Positions 48,820 to 58,320 are shown, numbered from the stretch's first letter. The stretch is DNA of 64,000 nt from Phycisphaerales bacterium (GCA_029260515.1 JAJDDC010000070.1:1-64000); one strand, 5' to 3'. Numbers and translations: made by a program. Notes: generated by a model from the letters alone, not told the origin.

Positions 48820-49374
48820 TCAATCGACCCGACGGGCCATGATGATCTCGTCGAGCGGCTCGCCAGAGGGCTGGCGGGCCGCGTCTTTCTTGACACCCTC
48901 GGCGACGAACCCGCACGCCTCGTACAAACGCCGCGCCGCCGGGTTCTGCTCGAACACGCCCAGCTCGATCCGCTCGATCTCGGGGTGCGCCGTCGCCCAC
49001 GCGATCGCCGCGTCCATCATCGCCCGCCCGAGCCCGCGCCCGCGCCACGCCGGCTCGATCATCATGCCGAGGCCCGCGACGTGCCGCTGCTTGAGGCGTC
49101 TGGCGCGGACCAGATCGAGCCCGCCGACGATCGAGCCCGGGTCGCCGTCGGGCGCGGCGTACATCACCAGCCCGCCCGTCAGGTCCGACCGCTCCTGCCG
49201 CTCGCGCAGCTCCTCGAGTGTCCACAGGTCCTCGGGCGTCGTGAGGATGTACGGCGACTCGGGCACGCACCGGCGCGCGAACTCCAGGTTCGCCCCGACA
49301 TCGCCGAGGCCCCCTGCCCGCAGCGTCACCCGGGCGCCGTCGCGGAGCGTGATGGTGCGGGTCTCGAAGTCCAC
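48820..49374 (-). CDS. GNAT-family N-acetyltransferase
   Basis: This 184-aa protein starts at GTG 49374. The acetyl-CoA binding region is AGLGMMIEPAWRGRGLGRAM (motif Q/RxxGxG/A) and the C-terminal motif is ELGVFEQNPAARRLYEACGF. The N-terminus FETRTITLRDGARVTLRAGG is typical of RimJ/RimL-like or phosphinothricin-type relatives. The substrate is unknown. It lies six bases downstream of pfk and is probably co-transcribed with it. Confidence 0.88.
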   Translation of the reverse strand: MDFETRTITLRDGARVTLRAGGLGDVGANLEFARRCVPESPYILTTPEDLWTLEELRERQERSDLTGGLVMYAAPDGDPGSIVGGLDLVRARRLKQRHVAGLGMMIEPAWRGRGLGRAMMDAAIAWATAHPEIERIELGVFEQNPAARRLYEACGFVAEGVKKDAARQPSGEPLDEIIMARRVD

Positions 49375-49379
49375 GGCGC

Positions 49380-50630
49380 CTACAGCCGCTCGTACGACGG
49401 CAGTTCCCCCACCAGCGGGCGGCAGTAGTCGATGAACATCTGGCTCACGTCGTTGCGACCCTGCAGAAACTCCGGCGGCATGTGCCGCGTCTTGGCGGCG
49501 ACGTCGCCCAGATCAATCCGCTCGAACCTCGCCGCGTAGGGCTGATCCCCGCCCAGCGGGCTCGTGCGAACGATCGCGACCGACCCGTCGATGTCCCCGC
49601 TCGCCGCCAGCGCCGCCGCGTACCGCCCCGCGCCACGCGCCTCGCGCAGGTCGATCGGCGACTGGTCGGGGAAACACCGCTGCACGTACCCGAACGTGTC
49701 CGCCCGCACACGCACCGATTTGCCGCCCCGCGGCGTGAGCTTCTTCTTCAGAACGTCGGCGAGCTGGTCGCCCAGGGCGCCCGAGCCCGAGAGCTGCGCG
49801 TTGCCGTGCGCGTCGGTCTCGCCCTGGATCAGCAACGCCCCGATCGACCTGCCGTCCTTGTCCTGGATGCCCTCGGAGACCGCGATGTGGCACCGCCCCT
49901 GCCTGTCGTAGATCTCCGCCACGTCCTGCACAAACGTGTCCAGATCGAACGCGACCTCGGGAACATAAATCAACTGCGGCCCGTCGCCGGTCGGTGCGCC
50001 CCCGTACCTGGCGCCGCGCCGTGCCAGCGCGCTCGCCGCCGTCAGGAAACCGGCGTGACGTCCCATGATCACGTTGATCTTCACGCCCGGCAGCGAGATG
50101 TTGTCCATGAAGTCGGCCATGCACGCCTTGGCCACGAACCGCGCCGCGGACGGGAACCCGGGCGTGTGGTCCGATCCCACCAGGTCGTTGTCCACCGTCT
50201 TGGGCACGTGGAAGCAGCGCAGCTCGTACCCGGATTCGTTGGAGAGCTCGTTCACGATGCGGCACGTGTCCGAGCTGTCGTTGCCGCCGATGTAGAAGTA
50301 GTACCGGATGTCGTGCTTCTTGCACGCATCCAGGATCCGCTCGCAGTACGCCCGGTCGGGCTTGTCGCGTGTCGAGCCGAGGCCGGCCGAGGGCGTCGCG
50401 GCCAGGCGGTCCAACCGCGACGGGCTAAAGTCGGTCAGGTCGTGGAAGTCGCCCGCGGTCAGCCCGCTCACGCCGTGACGCATCCCGAGGATCCGCGAGA
50501 TCGGCGAGTCCCCCGCGCCCGCCCCGGCCCTTCGCAGCCCCTCGACCACACCCACCAGCGAGGCGTTGATGACCGCCGTCGGCCCGCCCGACTGCCCGAT
50601 GACCGCGGCGCCCTTGATCAGTTCCGGCAC
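49380..50630 (-). CDS. pfp: 6-phosphofructokinase, PPi-dependent type
   Basis: This 416-aa glycolytic enzyme phosphorylates fructose 6-phosphate. The start is GTG 50630 with Shine-Dalgarno GGGAGG. Motifs are AAVIGQSGGPTAVINASLVG, YYFYIGGNDSSDTCRIV, HVPKTVDNDLVGSDHTPGF and NVIMGRHAGFLTAASALA. The GGND (rather than GGDG) phosphate-donor loop and PKTVDNDL are features of the pyrophosphate-dependent branch, so the reaction is probably reversible with PPi. Length fits the long PFP-type group common in planctomycetes. It is divergent from the large amidohydrolase gene, with 192 bp between starts. Confidence 0.9.
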   Translation of the reverse strand: MPELIKGAAVIGQSGGPTAVINASLVGVVEGLRRAGAGAGDSPISRILGMRHGVSGLTAGDFHDLTDFSPSRLDRLAATPSAGLGSTRDKPDRAYCERILDACKKHDIRYYFYIGGNDSSDTCRIVNELSNESGYELRCFHVPKTVDNDLVGSDHTPGFPSAARFVAKACMADFMDNISLPGVKINVIMGRHAGFLTAASALARRGARYGGAPTGDGPQLIYVPEVAFDLDTFVQDVAEIYDRQGRCHIAVSEGIQDKDGRSIGALLIQGETDAHGNAQLSGSGALGDQLADVLKKKLTPRGGKSVRVRADTFGYVQRCFPDQSPIDLREARGAGRYAAALAASGDIDGSVAIVRTSPLGGDQPYAARFERIDLGDVAAKTRHMPPEFLQGRNDVSQMFIDYCRPLVGELPSYERL

Positions 50631-50822
50631 GTCGCGCCTCCCAGTGTGAACCACGCCGCCACGCCCCCCGGGGCACGGCGGCCGCCTGAGGGTAGCCGTC
50701 GAGCCAGGCGCCCCGCACGCACCCCGCACGCCCTCTCGTCGGTACGCCCCATCCCCGGGCCACTCTTTGCCCGGGTCCATCGGGCCGATAGGCTCGGTGT
50801 CCCTTCGAGAGGAACCGACCCG

Positions 50823-53800
50823 ATGACCCGATCCGTCACGCTCGTCGCCGGCGCCCTCGCGGCGTTGGCCGCCGCACTCGCCGTCTCGCTGGCCCCCGCC
50901 CAGCCGACCAGCGGCTCCCCGCTGGCGCCCCCGACCAACGGCCCCAAGCACGCCGACCCCGGGTACAGCGCGATCGTGGGCGCCACCGTCCACGTCTCGC
51001 CCGACGAGAGCTACGAGCAGGCGACCATCGTCATCCGCGACGGGCGCATCGTCTCCGTCCAGGCCGCCGCCACCCCAAGGGGCGACGGCAAGCCCAACCC
51101 GCCACCCGCCCCCGCCGGCGCCCGCGTCTTTGACGCGACCGGCCTGCACGTCTACGCCGGCCTCATCGACGCGTACGTCGAGGTGGACGCGCCCAAGCCC
51201 GACGCCGGCTCGCCCGGCATGCACTGGAACACGCTCGTCACGCCCCACCGCGCAGCGCTCGACGGCGCTGGCATCGCCGAGTCCGACAAGGAATCTCTCC
51301 GCGCGTTGGGCTTCGTCGCCGCCGCCGCCGCCCCCAAGGGCGGTGTCTTCAGGGGCTCCGGCGCTGTCGTCTCGCTCGCGCCCACGCCCGCCGACAAATC
51401 CCTCGGCGAGCCCCCCGTCTACAACACCCACGCCTTCCATTCCCTCGGCTTCGAGACCTCCGGCTGGTCGTCTGGCGCGTACCCCACCAGCCACATGGGC
51501 GTCATGGCCCTCCTCCGCCAGACACTCATCGACGCCGACTGGGAAAGGTCCGTCGCGGGCACGAAGCTCGACACCGCCCCCAGCGCCCTCACCCCACTGC
51601 ACGCGATCGCCGCCCCGCTCCTGTTCGACGCCGACGACCCGCTCGAGGCGTTGCTCGCCCGGCGCATCCAGCGCGAGCACGACACCGGCCACGTCCTGAT
51701 CGTCGGCGGCGGGAGTGAGTACCAGCGCCTCGACCCCATCGCAAAGATGGACGCGACCCTCGTCGTCCCCCTCCGCTTCCCCGACAAGCCCGACGTATCT
51801 TCTATCGGCTCGATCGACGCGATCGACCTCGACCGCCTCATGGCCTGGGAGCAGGCGCCCACGAACGCGCGACGACTTGTCGCCGCGGGCGCCGACGTCT
51901 GCATCACCACCAGCAAACTCCCGAAGGGCCAGAAGTTCGCCGCCAACATCCGCAACGCCATCAAGCACGGCCTGTCCGAACGCGACGCCCTGGCCGCCCT
52001 CACCACCAACCCCGCCAAGGCACTCGGCGTCGCCGACAAGCTCGGCACGATCCAGAACGGCAAGGTCGCCTCCCTCGTCGTCGCCGACGGCCCGCTCTTC
52101 GACGAGGACACCACCATCCTCGATGTCTGGACCGACGGCCAGCGCCACGTCGTCAACGAGCCCCAGGGCGACAGCCTCGCCGGCGAGTGGGACCTCGTCA
52201 TCGACGCCGGCATCCGCGCCACGCTCACCATCACCGACCCGAAATCGCCCGGCAAGAAGGGCAAGCCCAAGGTCAAGCTCACGTCCGAGGACTCGACGGG
52301 CGCGACCACCGAGCACGACGCGGGCGCCGTCTCCGCCGACCACGACTCGCTCAGCTTCACCGTCAAGCTCCCCGCGCTCGCGGGCGACTCGCCCATTATC
52401 TTCTCGGGCGTCCTGTCGGACGGCGCCCTCACCGGCGCCATGATGCGACCCGCCGGCGCCCCCGCCCAGTGGCGCGCCACCCGCGTCGGCAAGGCCGAGC
52501 CCGAGACCTCGCCCTTCGAGGGCGACTGGACTCTCAAGGTCGGCGAGTTCTTCTCTATGGAGTTCAGCGTCAAGGGCGACAAGGTCAACACAAAGCAGGG
52601 CGAGACCAAGGGCGAGGGCCGCGACGTCGCCATCACGGGCGACCGCATCTCCTTCCTCGTGGACGACGCCGAGGGCGCGGGCACGTACTCGATCACCGGT
52701 GTCCTCGTGGACGACGAGATCATGGGCAAGGGCTCCGACCCCCAGGGGAACACCTTCTCCTGGATCGGCGCCCGCAAGGTTGACGAGCCCGAGACCGCCG
52801 ACGTCCCCGACCCCGTGGGCGCGCCCTTCGGCGCCTACGCGATGGAGTCGCTCCCCGACCTGCCCGACTACGTCGTCATCACCGGCGCCACCATCTGGAC
52901 CAGCTCGGGCGAGGGCGTCCTCGACCCCGCCGACTACGAGAACGGCACACTCGTTGTCGTCAAAGACGGCAAGATCGACTACGTCGGCGCCAACAAGGAC
53001 ATCCGCTTCCCCGCCGACGCGAGCATCGTCCGTCTTGACGCCGCCGGCCTGCACATGACCCCGGGTCTCATCGACGCGCACTCGCACACCGGCCTCTTCC
53101 GCTTCGGCGTCAACGAGGCCGGGCAGGCCGTCACCACAGAGTGCTGGATCGGTGACTCGCTCGACCCGGGCTTCATCAACTGGTACCGCCAGCTCGCCGC
53201 GGGAGTCACCACCGCCAACCTCCTGCACGGCTCGGCCAACCCCATGGGCGGAAAGTCCCAGACCGTCAAGGTCCGCTGGGGCGCTCCCGACGCCGAGGCC
53301 ATGTTCTTCGAGGACGCCCCCAAGACCAACGTCAAGTTCGCGCTCGGCGAGAACGTCAAGCAGTCCAACTGGGGCGACAACAACACCACCCGATACCCCC
53401 AGACACGCATGGGCGTCGAAACACTCATGCGCGACCGCTTCCAGGCCGCGAAGGAGTACATGGACGCCGAGTCCAAGCTCGGCCTCGGCTTCCGCCGCAA
53501 CCTCGAGCTCGAAACCCTCGCCGAGGTCCTCCGGGGCGATCGCCTCGTCCACTGCCACTCCTACCGCCAGGACGAGATCCTCATGCTCTGCCGCATCGCA
53601 GAGGACTTCGGCTTCAAGATCGGCGCCTTCCAGCACGGCCTGGAGACCTACAAGGTCGCCGACGTCGTCAAGCAGCACGCCATCGGCGCCTCCATCTTCT
53701 CCGACTGGTGGGCCTACAAGGTCGAGGTCCAGGACGCCATCCCCTACGCCGGCCCCATCAACGAGGAGGTCGGCCTGCTCACCAGCTACAACTCCGACTC

Positions 53801-54332
53801 CGACGAACTCGCCCGGCGTATGAACATCGAGGCCGCCAAGGCCGTCAAGTACTCGGGCGGCCGCATCACCCCCGAGGTCGCCCTCCGCTTCGTCACCATC
53901 AACCCCGCCATCCAGCTCGGCATCGAGGACCGCGTCGGTTCCATCGAAGCCGGCAAGGACGCCGATCTCGTCCTCTGGAACGCCCCGCCCCTGTCCAACC
54001 GCGCCAAGCCAACCCACGTCTGGATCGACGGCCGCGAGTACTTCTCGCTCGAGGCCGACAAGGCCCACCGACGACGCATCGCCTCCGAGCGCGAGCGCCT
54101 CATCGCCAAGCTCCTCGCCGACGACATGCCGGGCGACAAGAAGAACGCCAACGACGCCGACGAGTCTGACGAGCAAGAGCCCGAGATGGTGGATACCCCG
54201 CCCCGCGCCTCGCTGCTCGCCCGCTACACCCGCGACCAGCTGCACCGCGCCGCCAACCCCCGCCCGGGCGACTGCGGCTGCAACACCATCATCCCCACCA
54301 TCTACTTCGAGAAACTGGAGATGAACCAGTGA
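50823..54332 (+). CDS. Secreted tandem amidohydrolase-family protein
   Basis: This 1169-aa protein starts at ATG 50823 after AGAGGAA, with a signal peptide (VTLVAGALAALAAALAVSLA). Two amidohydrolase-like modules are fused. In the first (about 50-450) the metal motif is lost: GLIDAYVEVDAP, with Tyr118 and Glu120 where HxH is expected. A beta-rich insert follows (450-660), with two similar segments that each contain a GxWxL/SFTV-like motif. The second (about 680-1110) keeps GLIDAHSHTG (His753, His755), LVHCHSYRQDEIL and AFQHGLETYKV, and ends with GSIEAGKDADLVLWNAPP. Only the second module should be catalytic; the substrate is unknown. The stop overlaps or abuts the next gene of the same family. 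Confidence 0.88.
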   Translation: MTRSVTLVAGALAALAAALAVSLAPAQPTSGSPLAPPTNGPKHADPGYSAIVGATVHVSPDESYEQATIVIRDGRIVSVQAAATPRGDGKPNPPPAPAGARVFDATGLHVYAGLIDAYVEVDAPKPDAGSPGMHWNTLVTPHRAALDGAGIAESDKESLRALGFVAAAAAPKGGVFRGSGAVVSLAPTPADKSLGEPPVYNTHAFHSLGFETSGWSSGAYPTSHMGVMALLRQTLIDADWERSVAGTKLDTAPSALTPLHAIAAPLLFDADDPLEALLARRIQREHDTGHVLIVGGGSEYQRLDPIAKMDATLVVPLRFPDKPDVSSIGSIDAIDLDRLMAWEQAPTNARRLVAAGADVCITTSKLPKGQKFAANIRNAIKHGLSERDALAALTTNPAKALGVADKLGTIQNGKVASLVVADGPLFDEDTTILDVWTDGQRHVVNEPQGDSLAGEWDLVIDAGIRATLTITDPKSPGKKGKPKVKLTSEDSTGATTEHDAGAVSADHDSLSFTVKLPALAGDSPIIFSGVLSDGALTGAMMRPAGAPAQWRATRVGKAEPETSPFEGDWTLKVGEFFSMEFSVKGDKVNTKQGETKGEGRDVAITGDRISFLVDDAEGAGTYSITGVLVDDEIMGKGSDPQGNTFSWIGARKVDEPETADVPDPVGAPFGAYAMESLPDLPDYVVITGATIWTSSGEGVLDPADYENGTLVVVKDGKIDYVGANKDIRFPADASIVRLDAAGLHMTPGLIDAHSHTGLFRFGVNEAGQAVTTECWIGDSLDPGFINWYRQLAAGVTTANLLHGSANPMGGKSQTVKVRWGAPDAEAMFFEDAPKTNVKFALGENVKQSNWGDNNTTRYPQTRMGVETLMRDRFQAAKEYMDAESKLGLGFRRNLELETLAEVLRGDRLVHCHSYRQDEILMLCRIAEDFGFKIGAFQHGLETYKVADVVKQHAIGASIFSDWWAYKVEVQDAIPYAGPINEEVGLLTSYNSDSDELARRMNIEAAKAVKYSGGRITPEVALRFVTINPAIQLGIEDRVGSIEAGKDADLVLWNAPPLSNRAKPTHVWIDGREYFSLEADKAHRRRIASERERLIAKLLADDMPGDKKNANDADESDEQEPEMVDTPPRASLLARYTRDQLHRAANPRPGDCGCNTIIPTIYFEKLEMNQ

Positions 54333-54373
54333 CTCCCAACCTCCTGCACATACCCACGACGAGAGCCCGCACC

Positions 54374-55717
54374 ATGCGCAACATCATCGCCGCCACGCTC
54401 GCGACACTCACGACGCTCGCCCCCGCCCAGGACCTCACACACAAGGCCGCCCCCCAAGACCACCCCGTCTTCATCGTCGGCGCCACCGTCCACACCGTCT
54501 CGGGCGACACCCTCAACGACGCCGTCGTCTCCTTCAACGAGGGACGCATCGCCATCGTCGCCGACCGCGAGATCATGCAGCGCATCCGCCTAACGGCCGA
54601 CACCGAGGTCATCGACGCCGAGGGGCTCCACCTCTACCCCGGCCTCGTCTGCGCCGTCACCCAGATCGGCCTGGCCGAAATCTCCGCCGTCCGCGCCATG
54701 CGCGACTTCAACGAGGTCGGCGCCTTCACCCCCGAGGTCCGCGCCGCCGTCTCAGTCAACCCCGACTCCACGCTCATCCCCGTCGCCCGCACCAACGGCA
54801 TCCTCACCGTCGGATCGTTCCCAACCGGGGGCCGAGTCCCCGGGCGCCCCTCCGTCCTGCGGATGGACGGCTGGACATGGGAGGACATGGCCCTCGACGA
54901 CGCATTCGGCCTCATCGTCAACTACCCACGTGTCCGCGCCCCCGACCGCGCCTTCCCCGGCGGCCGCGGCGGCGACGACCAGGACGACAACATCGCCCGC
55001 GACCTCCGCGAACTCGACGAGCACTTCGCCGCCGCCGAGGCCTACGCCGCCGCCAAGGACACCGACCCCGACCTGCCCGCCGACCTCCGCTACGAGGCGA
55101 TGCGCCCCGTCCTCGCCTCCGCCGGCGCAGACCAGGAGCCCGTCTTCATCAACGCCGACGACATCGACCAGATCACCTCCGCCGTCGCCTGGGCAGTCAC
55201 CCGCGGCCTCAAGCCCGTCATCGTCGGCGGCCGCGACGCGGACCTCGCCGCCGACCTGCTCAAGACCCACGACGTCCCCGTCATCGTCAAGGGCATCAAC
55301 CGCTTCCCCAAGCGCAAGGACGCCCCCTACGACGACGCGTACACCCTCCCCAAACGCCTCACCGACGCCGGCGTCCGCTGGTGCCTCTCCACCGCCGACG
55401 AGACCGGGCACATCCGCACACTGCCCGACGAGGCCGGCCGCGCCACCGCCTACGGCCTCTCGCCCGACGACGCCCTCGCCGCCATCACCCTCTGGCCCAC
55501 ACAGATCATGGGCGTCGGCGATCAGCTCGGCTCCATCGACAAGGACAAGCTCGCCACCCTCATCCTCACCAACGGCGACATCCTCGAGACCGCCACCGTC
55601 GTCCAGCGCGCCTGGATCGACGGCCGCGAGATCGACCTCTCCAACAAGCAGACCAAACTCCGCGACAAATACCGCGCCAAGTACAAGCAGCAGGGCTTGA
55701 TCAACAGCGACGATTAG
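54374..55717 (+). CDS. Secreted amidohydrolase-like protein lacking the HxH site
   Basis: This 447-aa protein is taken from ATG 54374, which opens onto a signal peptide (RNIIAATLATLTTLAPAQ); a GTG at 54329 overlapping the previous stop (GTGA) is an alternative. The N-terminal composite beta domain (IVGATVHTVSGDTLNDAVVS) and C-terminal AITLWPTQIMGVGDQLGSID and DKDKLATLILTNGDI are of the amidohydrolase superfamily. The metal strand reads LYPGLVCAVTQIGLAEI, without His. It thus parallels the first module of the upstream protein, and may be its non-catalytic partner subunit. Confidence 0.82.
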   Translation: MRNIIAATLATLTTLAPAQDLTHKAAPQDHPVFIVGATVHTVSGDTLNDAVVSFNEGRIAIVADREIMQRIRLTADTEVIDAEGLHLYPGLVCAVTQIGLAEISAVRAMRDFNEVGAFTPEVRAAVSVNPDSTLIPVARTNGILTVGSFPTGGRVPGRPSVLRMDGWTWEDMALDDAFGLIVNYPRVRAPDRAFPGGRGGDDQDDNIARDLRELDEHFAAAEAYAAAKDTDPDLPADLRYEAMRPVLASAGADQEPVFINADDIDQITSAVAWAVTRGLKPVIVGGRDADLAADLLKTHDVPVIVKGINRFPKRKDAPYDDAYTLPKRLTDAGVRWCLSTADETGHIRTLPDEAGRATAYGLSPDDALAAITLWPTQIMGVGDQLGSIDKDKLATLILTNGDILETATVVQRAWIDGREIDLSNKQTKLRDKYRAKYKQQGLINSDD

Positions 55718-55781
55718 CGCCGCGCCCGAGCGAGAATCAAAACCGAACCGCGAGCGCAAGCTCGCGGCCCCCCGTTCCCGC

Positions 55782-56309
55782 TCACCCGCCCAGCGTGTGC
55801 TCGTCGCGAAGGTACCGCGTCGAGCCGTCCCCGCCGGGCGTCGTGAACACCGCCAGAAGCCGCACGGGCGTCCCCGCCCCGTCCACAGTCGCCTCTGCCC
55901 ACGCGGGCAGGTCGCGCAGCTGCACGCGGTATGTCCGCGTCGCGGGGTCGAAGTACAGCGCGTTGGTCTCCGGGTCGCGCATATCGATCGCCCACATCCG
56001 CTCGTCACCCCCGCCCCCGTCGCCGAGCTCGCCCCCCCGGAGCAGCTGCACCTGCAGGCGCCCGACGCCCTTGACCGTGTCGCCCCAGCGGTCGCGCATC
56101 TCCAGGTGCAGGATCAGGCGGGCCTCGCCGTCCTCGCCCCGCTCCAGGTGCGTCAATGGGTAGATCCGCATTGACGCGGGCGCGAAGGGCCCGCCCACGG
56201 ACGCCCCGCCACCGCCCGAAACGCCGACCGACCCGGGCCGCGCGCACCCGCTCAGCCCCGCCGCCCCGAGAACCGCCAGCACCGTGATGAGCACGCCCGC
56301 TGTGCGCAT
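55782..56309 (-). CDS. Lipoprotein of unknown function
   Basis: This 175-aa protein starts at ATG 56309. The lipobox is LSGCARPG. After a Gly-rich linker the mature domain is beta-rich (IYPLTHLERGEDGEARLILH, LEMRDRWGDTVKGVGRLQVQ, VQLRDLPAWAEATVDGAG). This resembles C2-like or fibronectin-like lipoproteins common in planctomycetes. It sits at the downstream end of the capsid gene run but looks cellular rather than viral. Confidence 0.65.
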   Translation of the reverse strand: MRTAGVLITVLAVLGAAGLSGCARPGSVGVSGGGGASVGGPFAPASMRIYPLTHLERGEDGEARLILHLEMRDRWGDTVKGVGRLQVQLLRGGELGDGGGGDERMWAIDMRDPETNALYFDPATRTYRVQLRDLPAWAEATVDGAGTPVRLLAVFTTPGGDGSTRYLRDEHTLGG

Positions 56310-56318
56310 GGACCCAGT

Positions 56319-56603
56319 CTACGCGCCTGCCGGCGGCGTGCGCGCCGTCTCGAACACCCGCCCCAGCAGCGCCACCAGCCCCCGCTGCCCGGCCTCCAGG
56401 GCCGCCATCGCCCGTGTGTTCTCCTTGAGCACCGTCACCAGCACATCCAGCTCCCCCCGCTCGCGCAGGATCCGGTCGTGCAGCTCGGTAATCTGCCGCT
56501 CCCGCGAGGCCGACGCCCGGCGCTCGGTCATCCACATCCACCCGATGAGACCGGCGACCCCGAACTGCGCCAGCACCCCCGCCACCTCCGCCTCGAGCAT
56601 CAC
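56319..56603 (-). CDS. Small membrane protein with coiled coil (holin/spanin-like possibility)
   Basis: This 94-aa protein starts at ATG 56603 after GGGGGGAGG. One helix near the N-terminus (VAGVLAQFGVAGLIGWMWM) is followed by a charged coiled coil (ERQITELHDRILRERGELDV). This size and layout is common for phage holin-accessory or i-spanin-like proteins next to virion genes, which fits its place after the capsid module. No muralytic enzyme is present, so a lysis role is only a possibility. Confidence 0.6.
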   Translation of the reverse strand: MMLEAEVAGVLAQFGVAGLIGWMWMTERRASASRERQITELHDRILRERGELDVLVTVLKENTRAMAALEAGQRGLVALLGRVFETARTPPAGA

Positions 56604-56650
56604 ACCTCACCCCTCCCCCCGGCAGGGCCTGTTTCCAACCGGCCGGGAGT

Positions 56651-56753
56651 TTCACCACAAAGGCACAGAAAACACATGAGCCCAGACCCGAGTACTGTTT
56701 ACCAAACCCGCGTCAATTTTTGCCTCTGTGTCCTCTGTGTCTCTGCGGTAAAT
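56651..56753. repeat. Dispersed repeat of the CACAAAGGCACAGA type
   Basis: The left part (TTCACCACAAAGGCACAGA from 56651) and the right part (ending CTCTGTGTCTCTGCGGTAA near 56751) form an imperfect inverted repeat. Translated, it gives the familiar RHRGHRG / HKGTENT strings seen in many unrelated genomes as dispersed elements. It is the most AT-rich stretch of the window and lies in the 188-bp gap between two capsid-module genes. Confidence 0.65.
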
Positions 56754-56791
56754 ATCTTGTCCCCCTCGTCACTTTTTCTCCCAGCAGCACG

Positions 56792-57184
56792 TCACGTCCC
56801 GATGAACCGCCTGAATCGGCACAGGTACCCCACCGACCACACCCGCCCCCGGTCCACACCACCCGCCTCTTCGTACCGGTACATCGACATCGACGCCCAC
56901 TCACGCCCGTGCGGGTCGATCAGCGTCCCGGGCACGGGTGTGTTGTCGGTGTCCGTTTCGGCGCTGACCGCGTCGCGCAGGTCCCACAGGGCCGACTCGC
57001 TCGCCGCGACCAGGCGCCCGCGGACGTGCACCTCCAGCTCCAGGTCGCCGAACCACGCCGACCCCTCCGCCGTCACGTCCTCGGCGACCGCCGCCAGCGA
57101 GATCGCCCGCATCCCCTGCCCCGCCATCGCGAACCGGTGCGGCCCCGACCCGAACAGGTCCTCGCCCTTGAACGAACTCGCCAT
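56792..57184 (-). CDS. Capsid-module protein (small, unknown)
   Basis: This 130-aa protein starts at ATG 57184 after CAGGGGGTGAGCG. It has the beginning ASSFKGEDLFGSGPHRF, a beta-rich body (LELEVHVRGRLVAASESALW) and an end YRYEEAGGVDRGRVWSVGYL. Position after the major capsid gene and the small size suggest a head-completion, head-tail joining or tail-terminator type of protein. No named family is recognised. Confidence 0.6.
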   Translation of the reverse strand: MASSFKGEDLFGSGPHRFAMAGQGMRAISLAAVAEDVTAEGSAWFGDLELEVHVRGRLVAASESALWDLRDAVSAETDTDNTPVPGTLIDPHGREWASMSMYRYEEAGGVDRGRVWSVGYLCRFRRFIGT

Positions 57185-57206
57185 CGCTCACCCCCTGACG
57201 TCACGC

Positions 57207-57614
57207 TCACGCGTCGTCCACGCTGACCGGGTCCGTCGTCCCGTCCTCGGACACCGCGACCAGCTCGATGAACCGGCGCGACCCGCGGCTCGTGCTCGTC
57301 TCGTAGCCCACCGTCCGCACCACCGCCTCGCCGACCGTCACCTCACGCGTCGCCGCGTCCGATGAGTTGCTCCCCGTCGTAAACGACAGCTCGCCCGACT
57401 CGCCTGGCCTGGGCGTGTCCATGTCGTCGCCCAGCATCTCCTGAACGACGCGGATCGTCACCATCTGCTCGGGCGTATCCACGAGAACCACGTGCGGCCC
57501 CTCGTCCGACCACTCCGCCAACAGCTTGTTGCTCGTCCGCCCGATCGACACGCTCGACACGTTCCCCCACGCCCCCGCCCCGAACGACACCCGCCTCGGA
57601 TTCAACACCAGCAT
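57207..57614 (-). CDS. Capsid-module protein (small, unknown)
   Basis: This 135-aa protein starts at ATG 57614 with Shine-Dalgarno AAAGGAG. It begins LVLNPRRVSFGAGAWGNVSS and has a beta-strand-rich body (LAEWSDEGPHVVLVDTPEQM, VEGEAVV-like VTVGEAVVRTVGYETSTSRG). Its N-terminus is reminiscent of tail-tube or neck proteins of phages, but this is not secure. The preceding and following genes are spaced 12 and 22 bases away, as in a virion operon. Confidence 0.6.
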   Translation of the reverse strand: MLVLNPRRVSFGAGAWGNVSSVSIGRTSNKLLAEWSDEGPHVVLVDTPEQMVTIRVVQEMLGDDMDTPRPGESGELSFTTGSNSSDAATREVTVGEAVVRTVGYETSTSRGSRRFIELVAVSEDGTTDPVSVDDA

Positions 57615-57626
57615 CCGCTTTCTCCT

Positions 57627-58268
57627 TTACGCACGAACGAACTGGATCACGTTCATCCGCCTGGTCGCGTCGGCCTCGCCGTCGCCGTCCAGGTCGATCA
57701 TCGCCGCCGCCCGCTGGCGCTCGCCTCCGAACCGCTCGCGGTACAGCGCCGCCTTGTGCGCCAGGTCCCCCGCGCTCCCCCCGGCCGCCGCGGCCCCCGC
57801 GTACACAAGGTGCACCGCCCCCAACGCCTCGACCAACGCCAGCTGCGACGGGTTCGTTACGTCGCCCTCGCCAGCCCCGTCCCCGCCCTCGCCAGTGGCA
57901 CGCAGCCCGAGCATCCGCAGCACCTGCGCGTGCACGATCGAGATCTGCGGCCCGAACGTGGACACCTCAACGACCTTCTCCGAGATCGACCCCGCCCCGA
58001 CGGGCGCACCCACGATACTGTCGCGCAGGCGCGATACAGTCAGCTCGGACGCCGACTCGCGCGACACGACTTCCAACGCCACGCCGTCGACCACGACGAC
58101 GTTCCCCGCGCCGACCCCCGCGTCGTCGAACCCCTGGTCCTGGGTCGTCATCGTGAGCGTCGTCCCGCTCACCGAGCCCACGCCCCGCACCAGCCGCTGC
58201 CCCAGCCACAGCACGTCCCGGAAGATCCCCGGCTCCAACGACAGCAGATCCCGATCATTCGCGAACAT
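57627..58268 (-). CDS. Capsid-module protein (head-related, unknown)
   Basis: This 213-aa protein is started at ATG 58268 (FANDRDLLSLEPGIFRDVLW), preceded by a G-rich GTGGGGGG; an upstream ATG at 58319 would overlap the terminator-like hairpin. The N-terminal half is beta-rich (VSGTTLTMTTQDQGFDDAGV, VVVVDGVALEVVSRES) and the C-terminal half helical (AGDLAHKAALYRERFGGERQ), ending in a calcium-loop-like DLDGDGEADATRR. In tailed phages genes at this place encode adaptor or head-completion proteins. Unrecognised. Confidence 0.65.
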   Translation of the reverse strand: MFANDRDLLSLEPGIFRDVLWLGQRLVRGVGSVSGTTLTMTTQDQGFDDAGVGAGNVVVVDGVALEVVSRESASELTVSRLRDSIVGAPVGAGSISEKVVEVSTFGPQISIVHAQVLRMLGLRATGEGGDGAGEGDVTNPSQLALVEALGAVHLVYAGAAAAGGSAGDLAHKAALYRERFGGERQRAAAMIDLDGDGEADATRRMNVIQFVRA

Positions 58269-58320
58269 CACACGCCCCCCACAGACCACCTGGTCATCCC
58301 ACCACGCTCCAACTCTCAAA

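Noticed and set aside
49380-54245. A 1621-aa minus-strand ORF covering the amidohydrolase gene
   Set aside because: Only its last 416 codons (pfk) are real. The rest is the antisense of the 50823-54332 gene, produced by high GC with no stops, and is rich in Gly/Val/Asp repeats without motifs.
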